DNA of 64,000 nt from contig OY294048.1 in assembly GCA_958510825.1 (NCBI GenBank), positions 25,624,300 through 25,688,299 of the forward strand. The letters run 5' to 3'. Made by a program: the position numbers and the translations under genes. A model generated the notes under the pieces. It saw only the letters and a list, made by a program, of their open reading frames with translations, ran no database searches and was not told the DNA's origin. Below, one piece after another: positions 46,180 to 57,689 of the stretch (the stretch's first letter is position 1; the number at the start of each line of letters is the position of its first letter). Origin of the DNA: Brachypterus glaber (taxonomy: Eukaryota; Arthropoda; Insecta; Coleoptera; Kateretidae).

Positions 46180-46301
46180 TAAAACAGTAACAGTAACAGT
46201 ACACAGTAACGGTAACGGCCCCATTTTGATGTATGCTAGACAGCGGTTCCAACTATGTCTTTTGAAGATTTTCCCCTTCCGAAAAAAAAAAAAAAAAAAA
46301 A
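46180..46301 (+). mobile_element. Short 3' end of an R1-clade LINE inside an AACAGT array
   Basis: AACAGT-type repeats (46180-46216, decayed) precede a piece of about 65 bp containing TTTTGAAGATTTTCCCCTTCCG and an A-run, followed by the clean AACAGT array. This matches the 3' UTR end of the minus-strand element at 46433 (CTTCTGAAGGTTTTCCCCCTC then A-run), but in the opposite orientation. It is a 5'-truncated copy. Confidence 0.55.
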
Positions 46302-46432
46302 ACAGTAACAGTAACAGTAACAGTAACAGTAACAGTAACAGTAACAGTAACAGTAACAGTAACAGTAACAGTAACAGTAACAGTAACAGTAACAGTAACA
46401 GTAACAGTAACAGTAACAGTAACAGTAACAGT
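46302..46432. repeat. (AACAGT)n microsatellite, ~22 units
   Basis: Perfect hexamer array bounded on both sides by A-runs of convergent R1-clade 3' ends. The long ORFs of Leu, Thr-Val or Asn-Ser repeats across it are shadows. Confidence 0.95.
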
Positions 46433-49333
46433 TTTTTTTTTGGGAGGGGGAAAACCTTCAGAAGGCACTGTCTGGCCCCCAGACAGTAGTGCGGGATTCT
46501 TACCTCGCTAAAAAACCCCTCCTTTCTTTCGCTTCCGACCGGAACCACCGTACAGGTATAACATCGGCCGGTTGCTTGTCTTAAAAACGTAATTTTTATA
46601 CACCTAGTCTTTGTCGTTTATTTCTCTCCTTTTCCTTACATGACATGACTTTCCTAATAAATGTCTCAATATTTTTCCAGTCTTGGGCACTCTGCAGCAT
46701 ATTTTCCACCAAATTCTCGCATGTTAGGACTCCTTGAGACATGTAGATTTCTTGCCTGTATACTTCCCATCTTTGGCAGTCAAACATGGTATGCTCCACA
46801 GTATCCTCTTCTTCACAATATATGCAGTTTCCACTTTCTGCTGCTCCAAATCTATTAAGATATGTGTGGAAGGAGCCATGACCCGTCAAAACCTGCGTGG
46901 TATAATAATTTGTGCATCTATGCTTACAGTTTAGCCAAGCCTCTATGTCTGGTATTAGTTTCTTCGTCCATTCTCCTTTGTTGTCGTTTACTTCCCACAT
47001 TTGTTGCCATCTTTCCAATGTACGCCTCCTTGCTTCCTTTTTTGCTTCAGATTTGTTTCCTTCCGCTTCGTGCACAAATCTTCTTTCCTCAACCAGGAGT
47101 TCTATGGGTGGTATTCCTGTAATTACCTGTAGAGCCTTTGTTGATGCAGTACGGTATGCACTGGCCACTCTTAGAAGCATTTTCCGCTGCGTCCGCACCA
47201 TCTTCTTCTTATGCGTGTTCATGCTCATTACCTCATGCCAAACAGGCGCACCATATAGTAATATTGAGTGTGCCACTCCGCACAGAACCTCCCTTTTCCT
47301 ACTATCTGGTCCGCCAATATTTGGCATAAGCCGAGACAGAGACGCAATTTTTTCTTCCGCCCTTTTAGTGACACTATTTATATGTTCCACAAACGATTTA
47401 TGACTGCCCAGTACTATTCCGAGATATTTTAATGATTTCTGGAGTCTTATTTCCAGTCCCTTTAGGTTAAAACGGTTACCTTCAGTACTTCTACCTCCCT
47501 TAAGTACCACTGCTTCCGTTTTTCCTGGAGCCAACTCCAGGTCATTATTTTCCATCCATCTACAGATTCTTTTTAGTGCCTCGTTTACCTTAAGGATTAA
47601 GGATTCCACATCTTCTGCCATTACGAGTATTGCAAGATCATCTGCAAAACATATTGCTTTCACTCCTTCACCCAAAAAGATTCTTAGTACTGCATCATAG
47701 ATGATGTTCCAGAGAGTTGGCCCCAGAATGGACCCTTGAGGAACGCCACCTGTCATTTCCCTTTCTATTTCCCCTAACCTTATTATCCTATCTTTAAAAT
47801 AATTTTCAATTATATTTATTAGGTATCTCGGTACATGCAGTCTACGTAACTCCTCGATAATGTAACTCCACGTGGCAGTATTAAATGCATTTTTGACGTC
47901 TAGTGTTATCAGTACACACCACTTTTGCCTTCGGTTGGAGCGTTCTGTCATCTTCATTATGGTTTCTACTGCATGAACCGTCGATTTCCCTTTCCTGAAA
48001 CCAAACTGGAACTCGGATATTCCTTCCTTGTTCTTTAGTTCTTCCTCGAGTCTTTCCCTAATCATAAATTCATACAGTTTTCCTACCGTATCCAGTAAGC
48101 ATATTGGTCTAAAGGCGGATGCATTTTCTGGTGCTTTACCACCTTTTAGCAACAAACATATCCGTGCGATCTTCCATCTTGCTGGAAACTCCTGTGTTTT
48201 TAGCAGTTCATTTAAGACTGCTAGTAGGTACTCTGGTTAAGTTTTTATCATTTCTTTAACTGCCTCGGGTAGTATACCGTCTGGTCCGGGAGCCTTTCCT
48301 TTCTTAATTTGTTCACCAGCCCTATTAAGTTCCTCTATAGTAAACCAAACTACTTCGTCCACTACTTTTCCCCGTGTCCAGAGGTCTTCCTTGTTAGGAA
48401 AAAGTTTTGTCAAGATTTCCTCCTTTCTTTCCTTACTTAGCTCATATGGCATAGATGGGTTTTTAAGGTGTTTTACCGCTATTCTATAACCATTTCCCCA
48501 TAAGTTGTCGTTTAATTCTTTGCATAATTCTTTCCAGTGATCCTCTTTGGCCTTTTTTATCAGTTTGTTTAAATATTTTCTTTTTTTCTTGTATTGCTCC
48601 TTTACTCATTCCACCAGTAGGGTACCCTTATATGTTTAGATCTTCGGTTTTTGCAGCTGATCTTATAGGCACTTTCTAGAATTGTCATGCATTCCTCTAC
48701 AGAAACTTGATCTAATGGAATTCCTGATATTCTGTTACTCAGTTCTGCATTAAAAATTTGTGTATCGAAGAATATTTTATGTCGTGCAAAATTTGTTTCC
48801 TTTTCCTTCTTACCTTTCTTAATTTGAAAATAAATAAAATTGTGGTCGCTATTTGGCTCATCTTCCAGTACTTGCCAATCCATGACGCTTCTCGCTATGC
48901 CCAAAGTAGAAAAAGTGACGTCGATAAAGGATTCGCTATCACCTCTCATAAAGGTTGACGTGTTCCCCTTATTATGTGATACTAGTTGCATTCCATCCGC
49001 CCATTCGATAAAATATTCACCTCTATTATCTGTAGTGGGCGAGCCCCACCGTGGTGACTTAATATTTAAATCCCCTAGAATAATGGATTCGCCTCCATTC
49101 TTCTTTACTGTGTTCATTAATGCATCAGTGTATGTTTTAAAATCCTCTAATATAATGTTTGGTGTACAGTAACAGCAGTATAAATTGAATTTATCCAGCT
49201 GTATCCTAATGTATCCGTTTTCTTTATCTACCATTTTTACTTCAAGGTTACTGTCCCGTATATACGCTGCTATAGTGCAGCTTTTATCCGTTATCCATTT
49301 AGAGTTTTTCATTAACTTCTTATTTGGCTCGCT
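46433..49333 (-). mobile_element. R1-clade LINE E, 5' truncated, between AACAGT arrays
   Basis: Reads right to left. Its 5' junction is at 49333, against a 704-bp AACAGT array. It carries a partial endonuclease, RT, a C-terminal Cys/His motif and a 160-bp 3' UTR ending GGTTTTCCCCCTCCC plus an A-run at 46433. The next array follows directly. Relatives in the R1 clade (R1, TRAS/SART, Waldo, Mino) are known for insertion into rDNA, telomeric repeats or microsatellites. That makes a hexamer target plausible here. Confidence 0.8.
46596..49318 (-). pseudogene. R1-clade LINE ORF2 (endonuclease, RT, Cys/His)
   Basis: About 900 codons remain. The endonuclease begins part-way through (KWITDKSCTIAAYI) and has SIILGDLNIKSPRWGSPTTD, RGDSESFIDVTF and EPNSDHNFIYF, the R1/Jockey-type signatures including Ser-Asp-His. 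A shift or stop follows PYWWNE at about 48602. RT starts in 48237-48452 (KAPGPDGILPEAV), then an in-frame TAA at 48238. The 519-residue main frame 46596-48155 follows: FRPICLLDTVGKLYE, VLITLDVKNAFNTATW, GVPQGSILGPTLWNIIYD, CFADDLAILVMAED (intact active site), and near the end CIYCEEEDTVEHTMFDCQRW (C-x2-C...H...C). Few lesions suggest a fairly young copy. Confidence 0.85.
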
Positions 49334-50037
49334 TACAGTAACAATAACAGTAACAGTAACAGTAACAGTAACAGTAACAGTAACAGTAACAGTAACAGTA
49401 ACAGTAACAGTAACAGTAACAGTAACAGTAACAGTAACAGTAACAGTAACAGTAACAGTAACAGTAACAGTAACAGTAACAGTAACAGTAACAGTAACAG
49501 TAACAGTAACAGTAACAGTAACAGTAACAGTAACAGTAACAGTAACAGTAACAGTAACAGTAACAGTAACAGTAACAGTAACAGTAACAGTAACAGTAAC
49601 AGTAACAGTAACAGTAACAGTAACAGTAACAGTAACAGTAACAGTAACAGTAACAGTAACAGTAACAGTAACAGTAACAGTAACAGTAACAGTAACAGTA
49701 ACAGTAACAGTAACAGTAACAGTAACAGTAACAGTAACAGTAACAGTAACAGTAACAGTAACAGTAACAGTAACAGTAACAGTAACAGTAACAGTAACAG
49801 TAACAGTAACAGTAACAGTAACAGTAACAGTAACAGTAACAGTAACAGTAACAGTAACAGTAACAGTAACAGTAACAGTAACAGTAACAGTAACAGTAAC
49901 AGTAACAGTAACAGTAACAGTAACAGTAACAGTAACAGTAACAGTAACAGTAACAGTAACAGTAACAGTAACAGTAACAGTAACAGTAACAGTAACAGTA
50001 ACAGTAACAGTAACAGTAACAGTAACAGTAATAGTAA
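49334..50037. repeat. (AACAGT)n microsatellite, 704 bp, ~117 units
   Basis: Nearly perfect hexamer array with variants only at its ends (ATAACAGT at the left, AATAGTAATAGT at the right). It separates the 5' end of LINE E from the 3' end of another related copy. The ORFs of Thr-Val, Leu or related repeats that span it are not genes. Confidence 0.97.
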
Positions 50038-50040
50038 TAG

Positions 50041-50280
50041 TTTTTTTTGCGGCAGGGGGAAAACCTTCAAAAGGCACTGTGTTTTTTTTACAGTAGTGCG
50101 AGATTTTTACCCGTTAAAAACCCCCTTTCTCTTTCATGACTCGCATTCGGAACGACCGTGGCTTGGTTTTTTATCAGATGGAGCTTTGTCATTAGGTCAT
50201 CCACGTCATCTGTGTCGTTGATTTTCATTTTTTTAGTAGCCCAGGGAAATCCCTGGGCTACATAATCTTTCTAATAATGT
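50041..50280 (-). mobile_element. 3' end of a further R1-clade LINE copy on the AACAGT array
   Basis: Reading leftward, the sequence runs GGGGGTTTTTAACGGG, GCACTACTGT, CAGTGCCTTTTGAAGG, GGTTTTCCCCCTGCCGC and an A-run, then the array. It parallels the 3' UTR of LINE E (46433-46590) with several differences. The piece is therefore an independent, strongly truncated insertion with the same 3' terminus. The right boundary is approximate. Confidence 0.6.
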
Positions 50281-50939
50281 AGAAAGAGAGAGATAGAAAA
50301 AGGGGTGATTATTTTATTAATTTTTTAATTTTTAAAATAATTATAGGCTTGAAATATATTTTCGTTCTGACAGTTAGTTTTTAGGTATAAGTTTTGTTTT
50401 TAAGCTGCTAGAGCTTGGTGTTTATGACATTTTTTCTTTTATTGGTATAGAAATTTAAAACGCAATTCTGTGTGGTATTAATCAAAATATTATTAATTTA
50501 TTCTAGAACAATGGTTTCAGAAAGCAATTTGTATAAAATAATTATGGGTTTATATAAATGGAAATATTGTGTTGCTTGCTATTAGTAACAAATATTTTTT
50601 TCTGGGGCTTTCTTTAGCAGGTATCTTTGATTAAAACTCTTTAGTAGTAGTAGTAAATTTTTGGGTTGGCCAAAGCCGGACAACTAGGCCATTTCTGGCC
50701 CTTTTTGTCACCCCAGGCAATCCCAGCCATTTACTAATTTGAGTCCTCCTTGAACCTGCCCGTCCTTTTAATAAAGGTCAGGATATTGGCCCAGGGGAGA
50801 TCTCTTAGTTCCTCTTGGTTGAGTCTTTGTTTTTAAAACTCTTTAGTTTATCGTGTTTGAATTTGTGTCAATGGGGTAAAAAAATTTAATTTAATTTTAA
50901 GTTTTGGATTTTCTTGGGACCCAGTCGAATATACATATA
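50281..50939. other. No gene; possible LINE 3' UTR on the minus strand
   Basis: AT-rich. The part 50640-50830 is GC-richer and, read on the minus strand, ends CCAACCCAAAAATTTACTACTACTACTA, like a LINE 3' end with a CTA-repeat tail. No coding region was identified. Confidence 0.35.
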
Positions 50940-51259
50940 CAGGGAACTTTTATAATGATTCGTATTTATTGAATCGAGCTTGTGTAATATGATTACTAAT
51001 TTGTAGCAATTATAAATTTTTTTATGTATCATGTCAGACGCTAGGTTAGGTCCCAAAAAGGCTTTGAGTAGTGTAGTTCGCGGCTATGGGTCTACTCCTG
51101 GTGGGGCATCATAGCAATGAATAAGGCTGCATACACCCTCCAATCTCAGAGTGAGTTATTTTTTCAACTCGAGCTGTAACAGCATCAGCTGTTCAAAAGG
51201 GCAACTTTGTTTTTGTGGTGATCAGTTTTTATTCGCAGGCTAAATATTTAGATGCCCCC
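50940..51259 (+). repeat. 320-bp direct repeat, copy 1
   Basis: Identical by eye to 53215-53534 at an offset of 2,275 bp. It starts TA|CAGGGAACTTTTATAATG, like the terminus of a TA-duplicating transposon. This copy continues into further sequence at 51260, while copy 2 stops at the N gap. Confidence 0.85.
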
Positions 51260-52618
51260 GAGTACAGTATTAGGTTTAAGGTGTTCAAGCATACGAATTG
51301 GGTTTTAGCAGGGCTTAAAGCTAGCCATTTTATATAGTTATAATTTTATTATATATTATATATCTATGCGTGGGATTTATGCTCGGTAATTCATAACTGT
51401 TGGAGCAAGATCTTCGGATTTTGTTTGTGACTGTGTGTAAAACTACATGTATGTACTCGTATATTTAGTTATGAGATAAATAAGATATTTTCGCAAAAGC
51501 TTTTTATATTCATGGTGTTTTTATGTATGTATTTGTGGAAAGAGAACCCTATTATACTCATATCGAGGTATTTAGTGAAAGTATTTTTTTGAAAAAGATG
51601 GCTTTATACGTGGGTATATTGCTGGTTTCATTTTTATGTATATATTTATGAAAAAAGGGAAACTTGTATATGCTTATGTCGAGGTAGTTTTTTTCAAAAA
51701 AAAAAATAGGGGAAATAATTTTGATTTTGAGGTACTTTTTTATGTAAATATTTTGAAAAAAAAAGTATTTGTATGCCTAAATCGAAATATTTTTATTCAC
51801 ATGTGTTTTGAGTCACTATTAAAAAATATTTTTTAATAGTTACTTAGGAAAAAATAAAGCTACATTTTTTGGAAATGTACTGCTTTGGAAAATGTAACTT
51901 TTCCACAAAAGAAAGTATACTTTCATTTTTTTATTAAAAAATAGTGACCCAATTAAATTAATTTGAGTTAAAATCATTTGCGGTATCTTGTTTAATTCTT
52001 TTGCCTTTTATTTAATTTTGATTTTTGATTTTTTCTTGGGAAAAAAAGAAAAAAATTGTTCAGGGTGGTACTGGGGTTTATATTGTTGACCTGGACGTGT
52101 TTATTATTTCTTGAGGTTAATGGTATTTAACTTGTTATATAAAGTAACAGTTTTAATTATTTTGTTGTTTTTGGGCATGGAGCTTTTTTGTGCAGAATTA
52201 ATTTTTTGAAGAAAAATTTTAAAATATAAATGTAAAGGATGCTTTAGTTTTGTGTTTTTGGCCTGAACATTTTTCATTTGTTAGGGTGAATTATACTTGA
52301 CTGGTTTAAATAAGCGATTTTTTTATCCTATTTTTATTGCTTTTTAAACTTTTTTTATGTATAAAAGTTTTTGGCAAAAAGTGAACTTTTTGTGAGGATT
52401 GCTCAAATATTTTTGTATCTTTGGCCACGACAGTTTGTTTTATATGTTAGGGCTAACTATACATAAGCGCATTAACTAAACAGTAGGTTTTAATTATGTT
52501 TATTGTTTTTTGATGCACAGCTTTTTCACATATAATGTTCGTTGTAATTTTGCCTTGGGGTTTGCAATAAATTAAGGCAGTTTTAAAAAAATAAAACATA
52601 TATATAAATATATATATA
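51260..52618. other. AT-rich, no gene; imperfect ~300-bp duplication
   Basis: No coding region. Similar blocks recur: TTAATTATTTTGTTG...GGAGCTTTTTTGTG near 52150-52190 against TTAATTATGTTTATTG...CAGCTTTTTCACA near 52490-52530. CATTTGTTAGGGTGAATTATAC (52276) also parallels TATATGTTAGGGCTAACTATAC (52441). This points to a decayed tandem duplication. Confidence 0.4.
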
Positions 52619-53214
52619 CAGGGCGGTCCATCTAAGATAAATCAGATGATTTCTGGCGTTATCATAAGAGGTATCGATATAATTTTTCATGCATATTAGA
52701 CCAATAAACCTATAACTGCATGAAAACCAAAGTCCTCCACTTCCTTTTGTTTTAGAGGTACAGCCATACAAAGATGAATTTACCAAATAAAGGTTAGCTA
52801 AAAACGCGAAAATTTAAAAGTTCATTAATTTTACTTTATTGATTAATATTTTTTTAATTCATAGCGTATATTTTTGATTAAAAAAACGGGTTTAAAAAAT
52901 TGTAAATTTTAAGTATTCTTTACTGTGTATAAACAAAAATCAACAATAAAAATAAAGCATGCGATGCACCGCAATTTTAAACGTCTTAAATTGACATCTT
53001 ATCTATGAATTGACACTAAACGTCTTTAATAAATAAATGATTTATTTAAAAATATGTTATCGTTAGAAGATAAAAAAAAATTATTTATACGTACGGAGAA
53101 AGTGGAAAATCACTTCGAGAAACCTCCAGGCTTTTGGAAAATCGCTTTCCCGGTACCTTCAGCTTTACCTCAATCAGACATGTTGTGCAACTTTTTGAAG
53201 ATACCGGAAATTTA
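52619..53214 (+). mobile_element. Tc1/mariner-type transposon 5' part
   Basis: Starts CAGGGCGGTCCATCTAAG after TA (52617-52618) and contains the first part of a transposase gene at 53054. The 320-bp repeat cuts it at 53214. No right end is seen in the window. Confidence 0.5.
53054..53208 (+). pseudogene. Transposase N-terminal helix-turn-helix fragment
   Basis: ATG at 53054 begins MLSLEDKKKLF. After a one-base shift in the nine-A run (53072-53080), the frame reads YGESGKSLRETSRLLENRF, then SFTSIRHVVQLFEDTGN. This is the helix-turn-helix block (DUF4817-like) found at the N-terminus of many insect mariner-type transposases: YGE..gS.RET..L, a short linker, then a second helix with V..L....G. 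The rest of the protein is absent because of the downstream insertion or gap. Confidence 0.6.
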
Positions 53215-53534
53215 CAGGGAACTTTTATAATGATTCGTATTTATTGAATCGAGCTTGTGTAATATGATTACTAATTTGTAGCAATTATAAATTTTTTTAT
53301 GTATCATGTCAGACGCTAGGTTAGGTCCCAAAAAGGCTTTGAGTAGTGTAGTTCGCGGCTATGGGTCTACTCCTGGTGGGGCATCATAGCAATGAATAAG
53401 GCTGCATACACCCTCCAATCTCAGAGTGAGTTATTTTTTCAACTCGAGCTGTAACAGCATCAGCTGTTCAAAAGGGCAACTTTGTTTTTGTGGTGATCAG
53501 TTTTTATTCGCAGGCTAAATATTTAGATGCCCCC
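53215..53534 (+). repeat. 320-bp direct repeat, copy 2, ending at the gap
   Basis: Collinear and apparently identical to 50940-51259. It ends exactly at the first N. It is either a second insertion of the same element or a duplicated contig end. Confidence 0.8.
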
Positions 53535-53734
53535 NNNNNNNNNNNNNNNNNNNNNNNNNNNNNNNNNNNNNNNNNNNNNNNNNNNNNNNNNNNNNNNNNN
53601 NNNNNNNNNNNNNNNNNNNNNNNNNNNNNNNNNNNNNNNNNNNNNNNNNNNNNNNNNNNNNNNNNNNNNNNNNNNNNNNNNNNNNNNNNNNNNNNNNNNN
53701 NNNNNNNNNNNNNNNNNNNNNNNNNNNNNNNNNN
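53535..53734. other. Assembly gap, 200 N
   Basis: Exactly 200 undetermined bases, so the true distance is probably unknown. The left edge falls in the 320-bp repeat and the right edge in the gag-pol region of the errantivirus-like element. That element's 5' LTR and gag would have to lie within the gap if they exist. Confidence 1.
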
Positions 53735-54382
53735 AATAAACGAGTGAGACAAAATGCTAGCAATTCCAATCCCCAATATTTTAACCGCGCATCTAGTAGC
53801 TCTAACCAAGCCTTCAACTCTTGGACTTATCATTTAAACTCCGAAGAGAGTCAGGAAAACCTGTCTCCGATAGAACCAAGTCCAGAAAACATGACCAACC
53901 AATTCCAAAATATGGATATTTAAACGTTAACATTCTCAAAAGTTATGCCACGAAATCCAATAGTCTATTTTATATTAACGATACTCAAAACAAATTCAAT
54001 ATAATTTTTAATAGATTCGGGAGCCGCTATTTCCATTATTAGACCACATACACTAAATAATTTTAACCTAACCTACGAAAACCTTACTATCCAGGGAATA
54101 AAAAACCAACCAATTATAATACAAAATTCTACTTGGCTACCGTTTAAAAAATATGACCCGTATAAAGTTTACGTGGTCGATCTTGATATAGAATTCGATG
54201 GAATCCTTGGCATAGACTTTCTTGAGCATTACGAATGTTCCGCTGATTGGAAAAATAAAATTCTTTCTACTAATTTTAAGTCTATAAAAATGTTTAAGTT
54301 AAGTGAATTCATAAATGAAAATATTGTTGGTGACGGGCCGTCCGTCCGCCAGCAATCTGAGACTAATTATTATAAATCAAAG
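53735..54382 (+). pseudogene. gag C-terminus and aspartic protease of the gypsy element
   Basis: The first about 200 bp encode a Ser/Asn/Gln-rich stretch (NASNSNPQYFNRASSSS), as in gag C-termini, without a visible zinc knuckle. After stops near 53920 and 54000, an aspartic protease follows with the DSGA active-site motif in FLIDSGAAISII (about 54010) and a closing FDGILGIDFLEHY, the usual ILG-D segment. Such proteases act as dimers to process the polyprotein. The frame is broken upstream of the active site. Confidence 0.7.
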
Positions 54383-54790
54383 GTTGATAGCGGATTGGCC
54401 GCTGATCAACCCAGTAAATCAAAAAATATTGACAGGAATCAACCTGTCAATCGTCTTTTAAATAAATCAAATCTTGTTTCACATGTTGATAGCGGATTGG
54501 CTCTGATCAACCCAGTAAATCAAAGAATATTGACAGGAATCAACCTGTAAATCGTCTTTTAAATAAATCAAATCTTGTTTTACATGTTGATAGCGGATTG
54601 TCCACTGATCAACCCAGTAAATCAAAGAATATTGTCAGGAATCAACCTGCCAATCATCTGTTAAATAAATCAAATCCTGTTTTAAATGTTGATAGCGGGT
54701 TGGCCGCTGATCAACCTAGTATATCAAAAAATATTGACGGAAATCGACCTGTCAATCTATCGTTAACTAATAAAAGTAATCTTAATCCAG
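54383..54790 (+). repeat. Four tandem 102-bp (34-residue) units in pol
   Basis: Units start with GTTGATAGCGGATTGGCC at 54383, 54485, 54586 and 54688. Each encodes a VDSGLAADQPSKSKNI block, an RNQPVN block and LLNKSN. Unit 2 has one base fewer and so shifts the frame. They lie between protease and RT, where gypsy elements normally have a short spacer. Confidence 0.85.
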
Positions 54791-56146
54791 ACACTAGTAG
54801 CGGAAAATTCCTCTACCCTATCAGGTTTAATAACCCCGAAAAATCTAAAACTTTTACCGAAAATTTTGTTGAAATAGACCCAAGAACTGAAGAAGTCTTC
54901 AAGCTTAAATGCAACTTAAAAGGTACCGATGCTATCTGTCAAGCAATATCATTCGATAATATTACAATAGCAAATTAAATAGTTAGAATCGATAATAATG
55001 GAGAATTTTTCACAACTATAGCCAACACGAACTCTATAAAGAAATCTTGTAAGTTACCCGAATTAATCCTAGAACCACTTAACCCTGTTACAGTTAACTC
55101 TTACGAATCAATAAATAATCCCGACACAAAAAATACCTTTGCTGATACTGACTGCGAACGAAAAATTAAAGAAACCCTAAGACTCGATCATTTAAATACA
55201 GAAGAAGCAGAATTTATTACTAATCTATGCCTAAAATATTCAGACATCTTTTACCTGGAAGGAGATAAATTAACATTTACAAATAAAGTTAAACACGAAA
55301 TTAACACCGGAGACTCTAGACCTATTTTTACTAAATCCTATAGATACCGCCATGTTCACAAAGAGGAAGTCAAAAACCAGGTTAAAGAAATGCTCGAACA
55401 AAATATCATTAGGCCTTCAGCATCCCCTTGGTCCAGCTCCGTCTGGGTTGTTTCAAAGAAAACGGACGCTACCGGCAAAGAAAAATGGCGCGTAGTCGTT
55501 GATTACCGAAAAATAAATGAAGTAACAATCGGTGATAGATATCCATTACCCAACATAGCCGACCTCCTCGACAAACTCGGAAAATCTACCTACTATTATG
55601 AACCTCGTCTCCGGATTTCACCAAATCGAAATTAACTCCCCTGATATTTCAAAAACTGCTTTCTCTGTAGACAACGGACACTACGAATTCTGTCGAATGC
55701 CTTTCGGGCTTAAAAAACGCCCCAAGCACATTCCAGCGCGTAATGGGCCAAATTATGTTCGGCATACAAAACGGACGATGTCTTGTCTACATGGACGACA
55801 TTATAGTCTTTTCCGCGTCCCTCGAAGAACACATGGAACGTCTCAATGAAATCTTTTCCCGCTTAAATTCAGCCTTACAAATGTGAATTCTTGAGTAAGA
55901 AAGTTGCCTACTTAGACCATGTTATCACGGAAGATAGAGTGAAACCTAATCCGAAAAAAACCGAGTGCATTTAAAAATTCCCACAGCCAAAAAATCAAAA
56001 AGACATAAAAAGCTTCTTAGGCTTGATTGGCTATTACCGCCGTTTTATACCTAACTTCGCAAAAACCTCTAAAAACCTTATACCTAACCTGTAAAACCTA
56101 TTACCACCCTCCTTAAAAAAGACATTCCCTTTATATTCAGGCAGGA
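54791..56146 (+). pseudogene. gypsy reverse transcriptase
   Basis: Upstream linker frames stop at 54978. RT motifs then appear in successive frames: LEQNIIRPSASPWSSSVWVV and WRVVVDYRKINEVT (55390-55600), LVSGFHQIEINSPDISKTAF and YEFCRMPFGL (55598-55715), and the YMDD catalytic box with DIIVFS at 55788-55811. Lastly comes the thumb region with [15 protein letters not shown] at about 56010. The YMDD residues are intact. There are shifts near 55605 and 55715 and stops near 55885 and 55975. Confidence 0.8.
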
Positions 56147-56626
56147 TTGTATCGAAAATGTAAAATTCTTTCAACTACTGCCCCTATACTTCGCTACCCT
56201 GACTTCACTGAGGAATTCGTCGTTACCACGGACGCGAGCTCGTACGCAATTGGTGCCGTCCTTTCGCAAGGTCCACTTAATAAAGACCTACCCATAGCAT
56301 ACGCGTCCCGGACCCTGAATACTGCAGAAATAAATTATTCGGTCATAGAAAGAGAACTTCTAGCAATCGTCTGGGCCGTAAAGTATTTTCGGCCCTATCT
56401 TTTCGGGAGGAAATTCAAACTCGTGACCGATCACAGGCCCTTGACGTGGCTCTTTTTGATAAACGACCCCGGGAGCCGTCTTGCCCGTTGGCGATTAAAA
56501 TTGGAAGAGTACGAGTACCAAATTATCTATAAACCCGGAACTAATTTAAATGCTGACGCTCTTAGTAGAATTCACTCCTATCAATGTTCCAATAAACTCG
56601 AAACCACTATAGATATATTGACGTAA
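56147..56626 (+). pseudogene. gypsy RNase H
   Basis: A 159-residue open frame (itself uninterrupted). It has VTTDASSYAIGAVLSQ (first Asp), IAYASRTLN, INYSVIERELLAIVWAV (Glu) and LVTDHRPLTWL (third Asp), ending NLNADALSRI. This is the complete RNase H order of gypsy-type pol proteins and the best preserved part of the element. It would normally be a domain of the pol polyprotein, not a separate protein. Confidence 0.85.
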
Positions 56627-57689
56627 TATTTTCCCCCGAAGTAACTAAATGAATGTAAAAATTGTGTTCGACAACCTAAATAACTGTCCCCCAGAATATT
56701 CCCTAGCTCATTGTGTATCCAAAGATATGGCCATGAAAAAAGGTATTGTTTTGGAATTCAGGAATCGGTTTAAAGGTATAGAAAAACTAAAATCCCAAGA
56801 AAAAGCCGTTGGCGAAGTAGCTCAATTAACTATCGACAATCGAAATATTTACTACCTTGTTACTAAAAACCTACGTATAAAAGCTTTATCAGGGCTCTTC
56901 AAAACCTAAAATTATTATGTAAACAGAATAAAGATATAAATCTCGCTATGCCTAAGATTGGGTGTGGGCTAGATCAATTAAACTGGGCAGTCGTACTAAA
57001 GTTGATAAAATAAATTTTTTCGGACTCAGACATTAAAATTTTTATTTACATAAACACAAATTTAAGTTCCGAAGTTAATACGCTTAGAATAATTCATACT
57101 GACAACGGAGAAACCCCTGAACAAATAGAAACCGAGCCAGCCCCCGAAATAGTTAAAGAAGAATATAAAGTCTTTTCAAAAGCTTATAACGAAAGATCAC
57201 TTATCGACCATTTAAAAGTCTCTTATTCCAACGACCAACTTCTTGGCAAAAGACGTAAAAATATCATAACCCTCTTTAAAAAGAAAAATTTAGATTACTT
57301 ACATGAGATAATTGTCGAAGACTTCTCGGACGATGACCGAGAGTTTTCAATTCAAAATATAAATATTGTTAATAGCGCTTCAATAACTAACAGAAAATAT
57401 TTCATTATCCCGATACCTAGAGTCGCGGAAAATGCTATAGAACACTTATTTACCCTATTCTTTAAAGAAAAACGCATATTCGAAGAAAATGAGACATACT
57501 ATGTCGAGGACGTTGCCGACCTAAAACTCCCAGAAATTCTAAGCTTAGACTTAAATTTTATTATTTGTCAAAATCTAGTGACCGAACCCGACCATGACCA
57601 ACGTCCTATAATTATTTCTCAGTACCACGACGGGAAAAACAATTTGCACAATTTGCAACGAAACCTTCCGTAGAATACGCGAGAAATAT

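Noticed and set aside
49334..50037. The hexamer and tetramer arrays as CRISPR arrays or telomeric repeats
   Set aside because: There are no unique spacers. AACAGT and TCTG are not the insect TTAGG telomere unit, and the context is interspersed transposons.
48602..50096. Very long ORFs of Thr-Val, Leu or Asn-Ser repeats across the AACAGT arrays (also 46168-46548)
   Set aside because: Hexamer arrays have no stop in several frames. Only the LINE endonuclease portion (48602-49318) is real coding.
53490..53833. ORFs spanning the N gap
   Set aside because: They are runs of undetermined bases joined by short chance frames.
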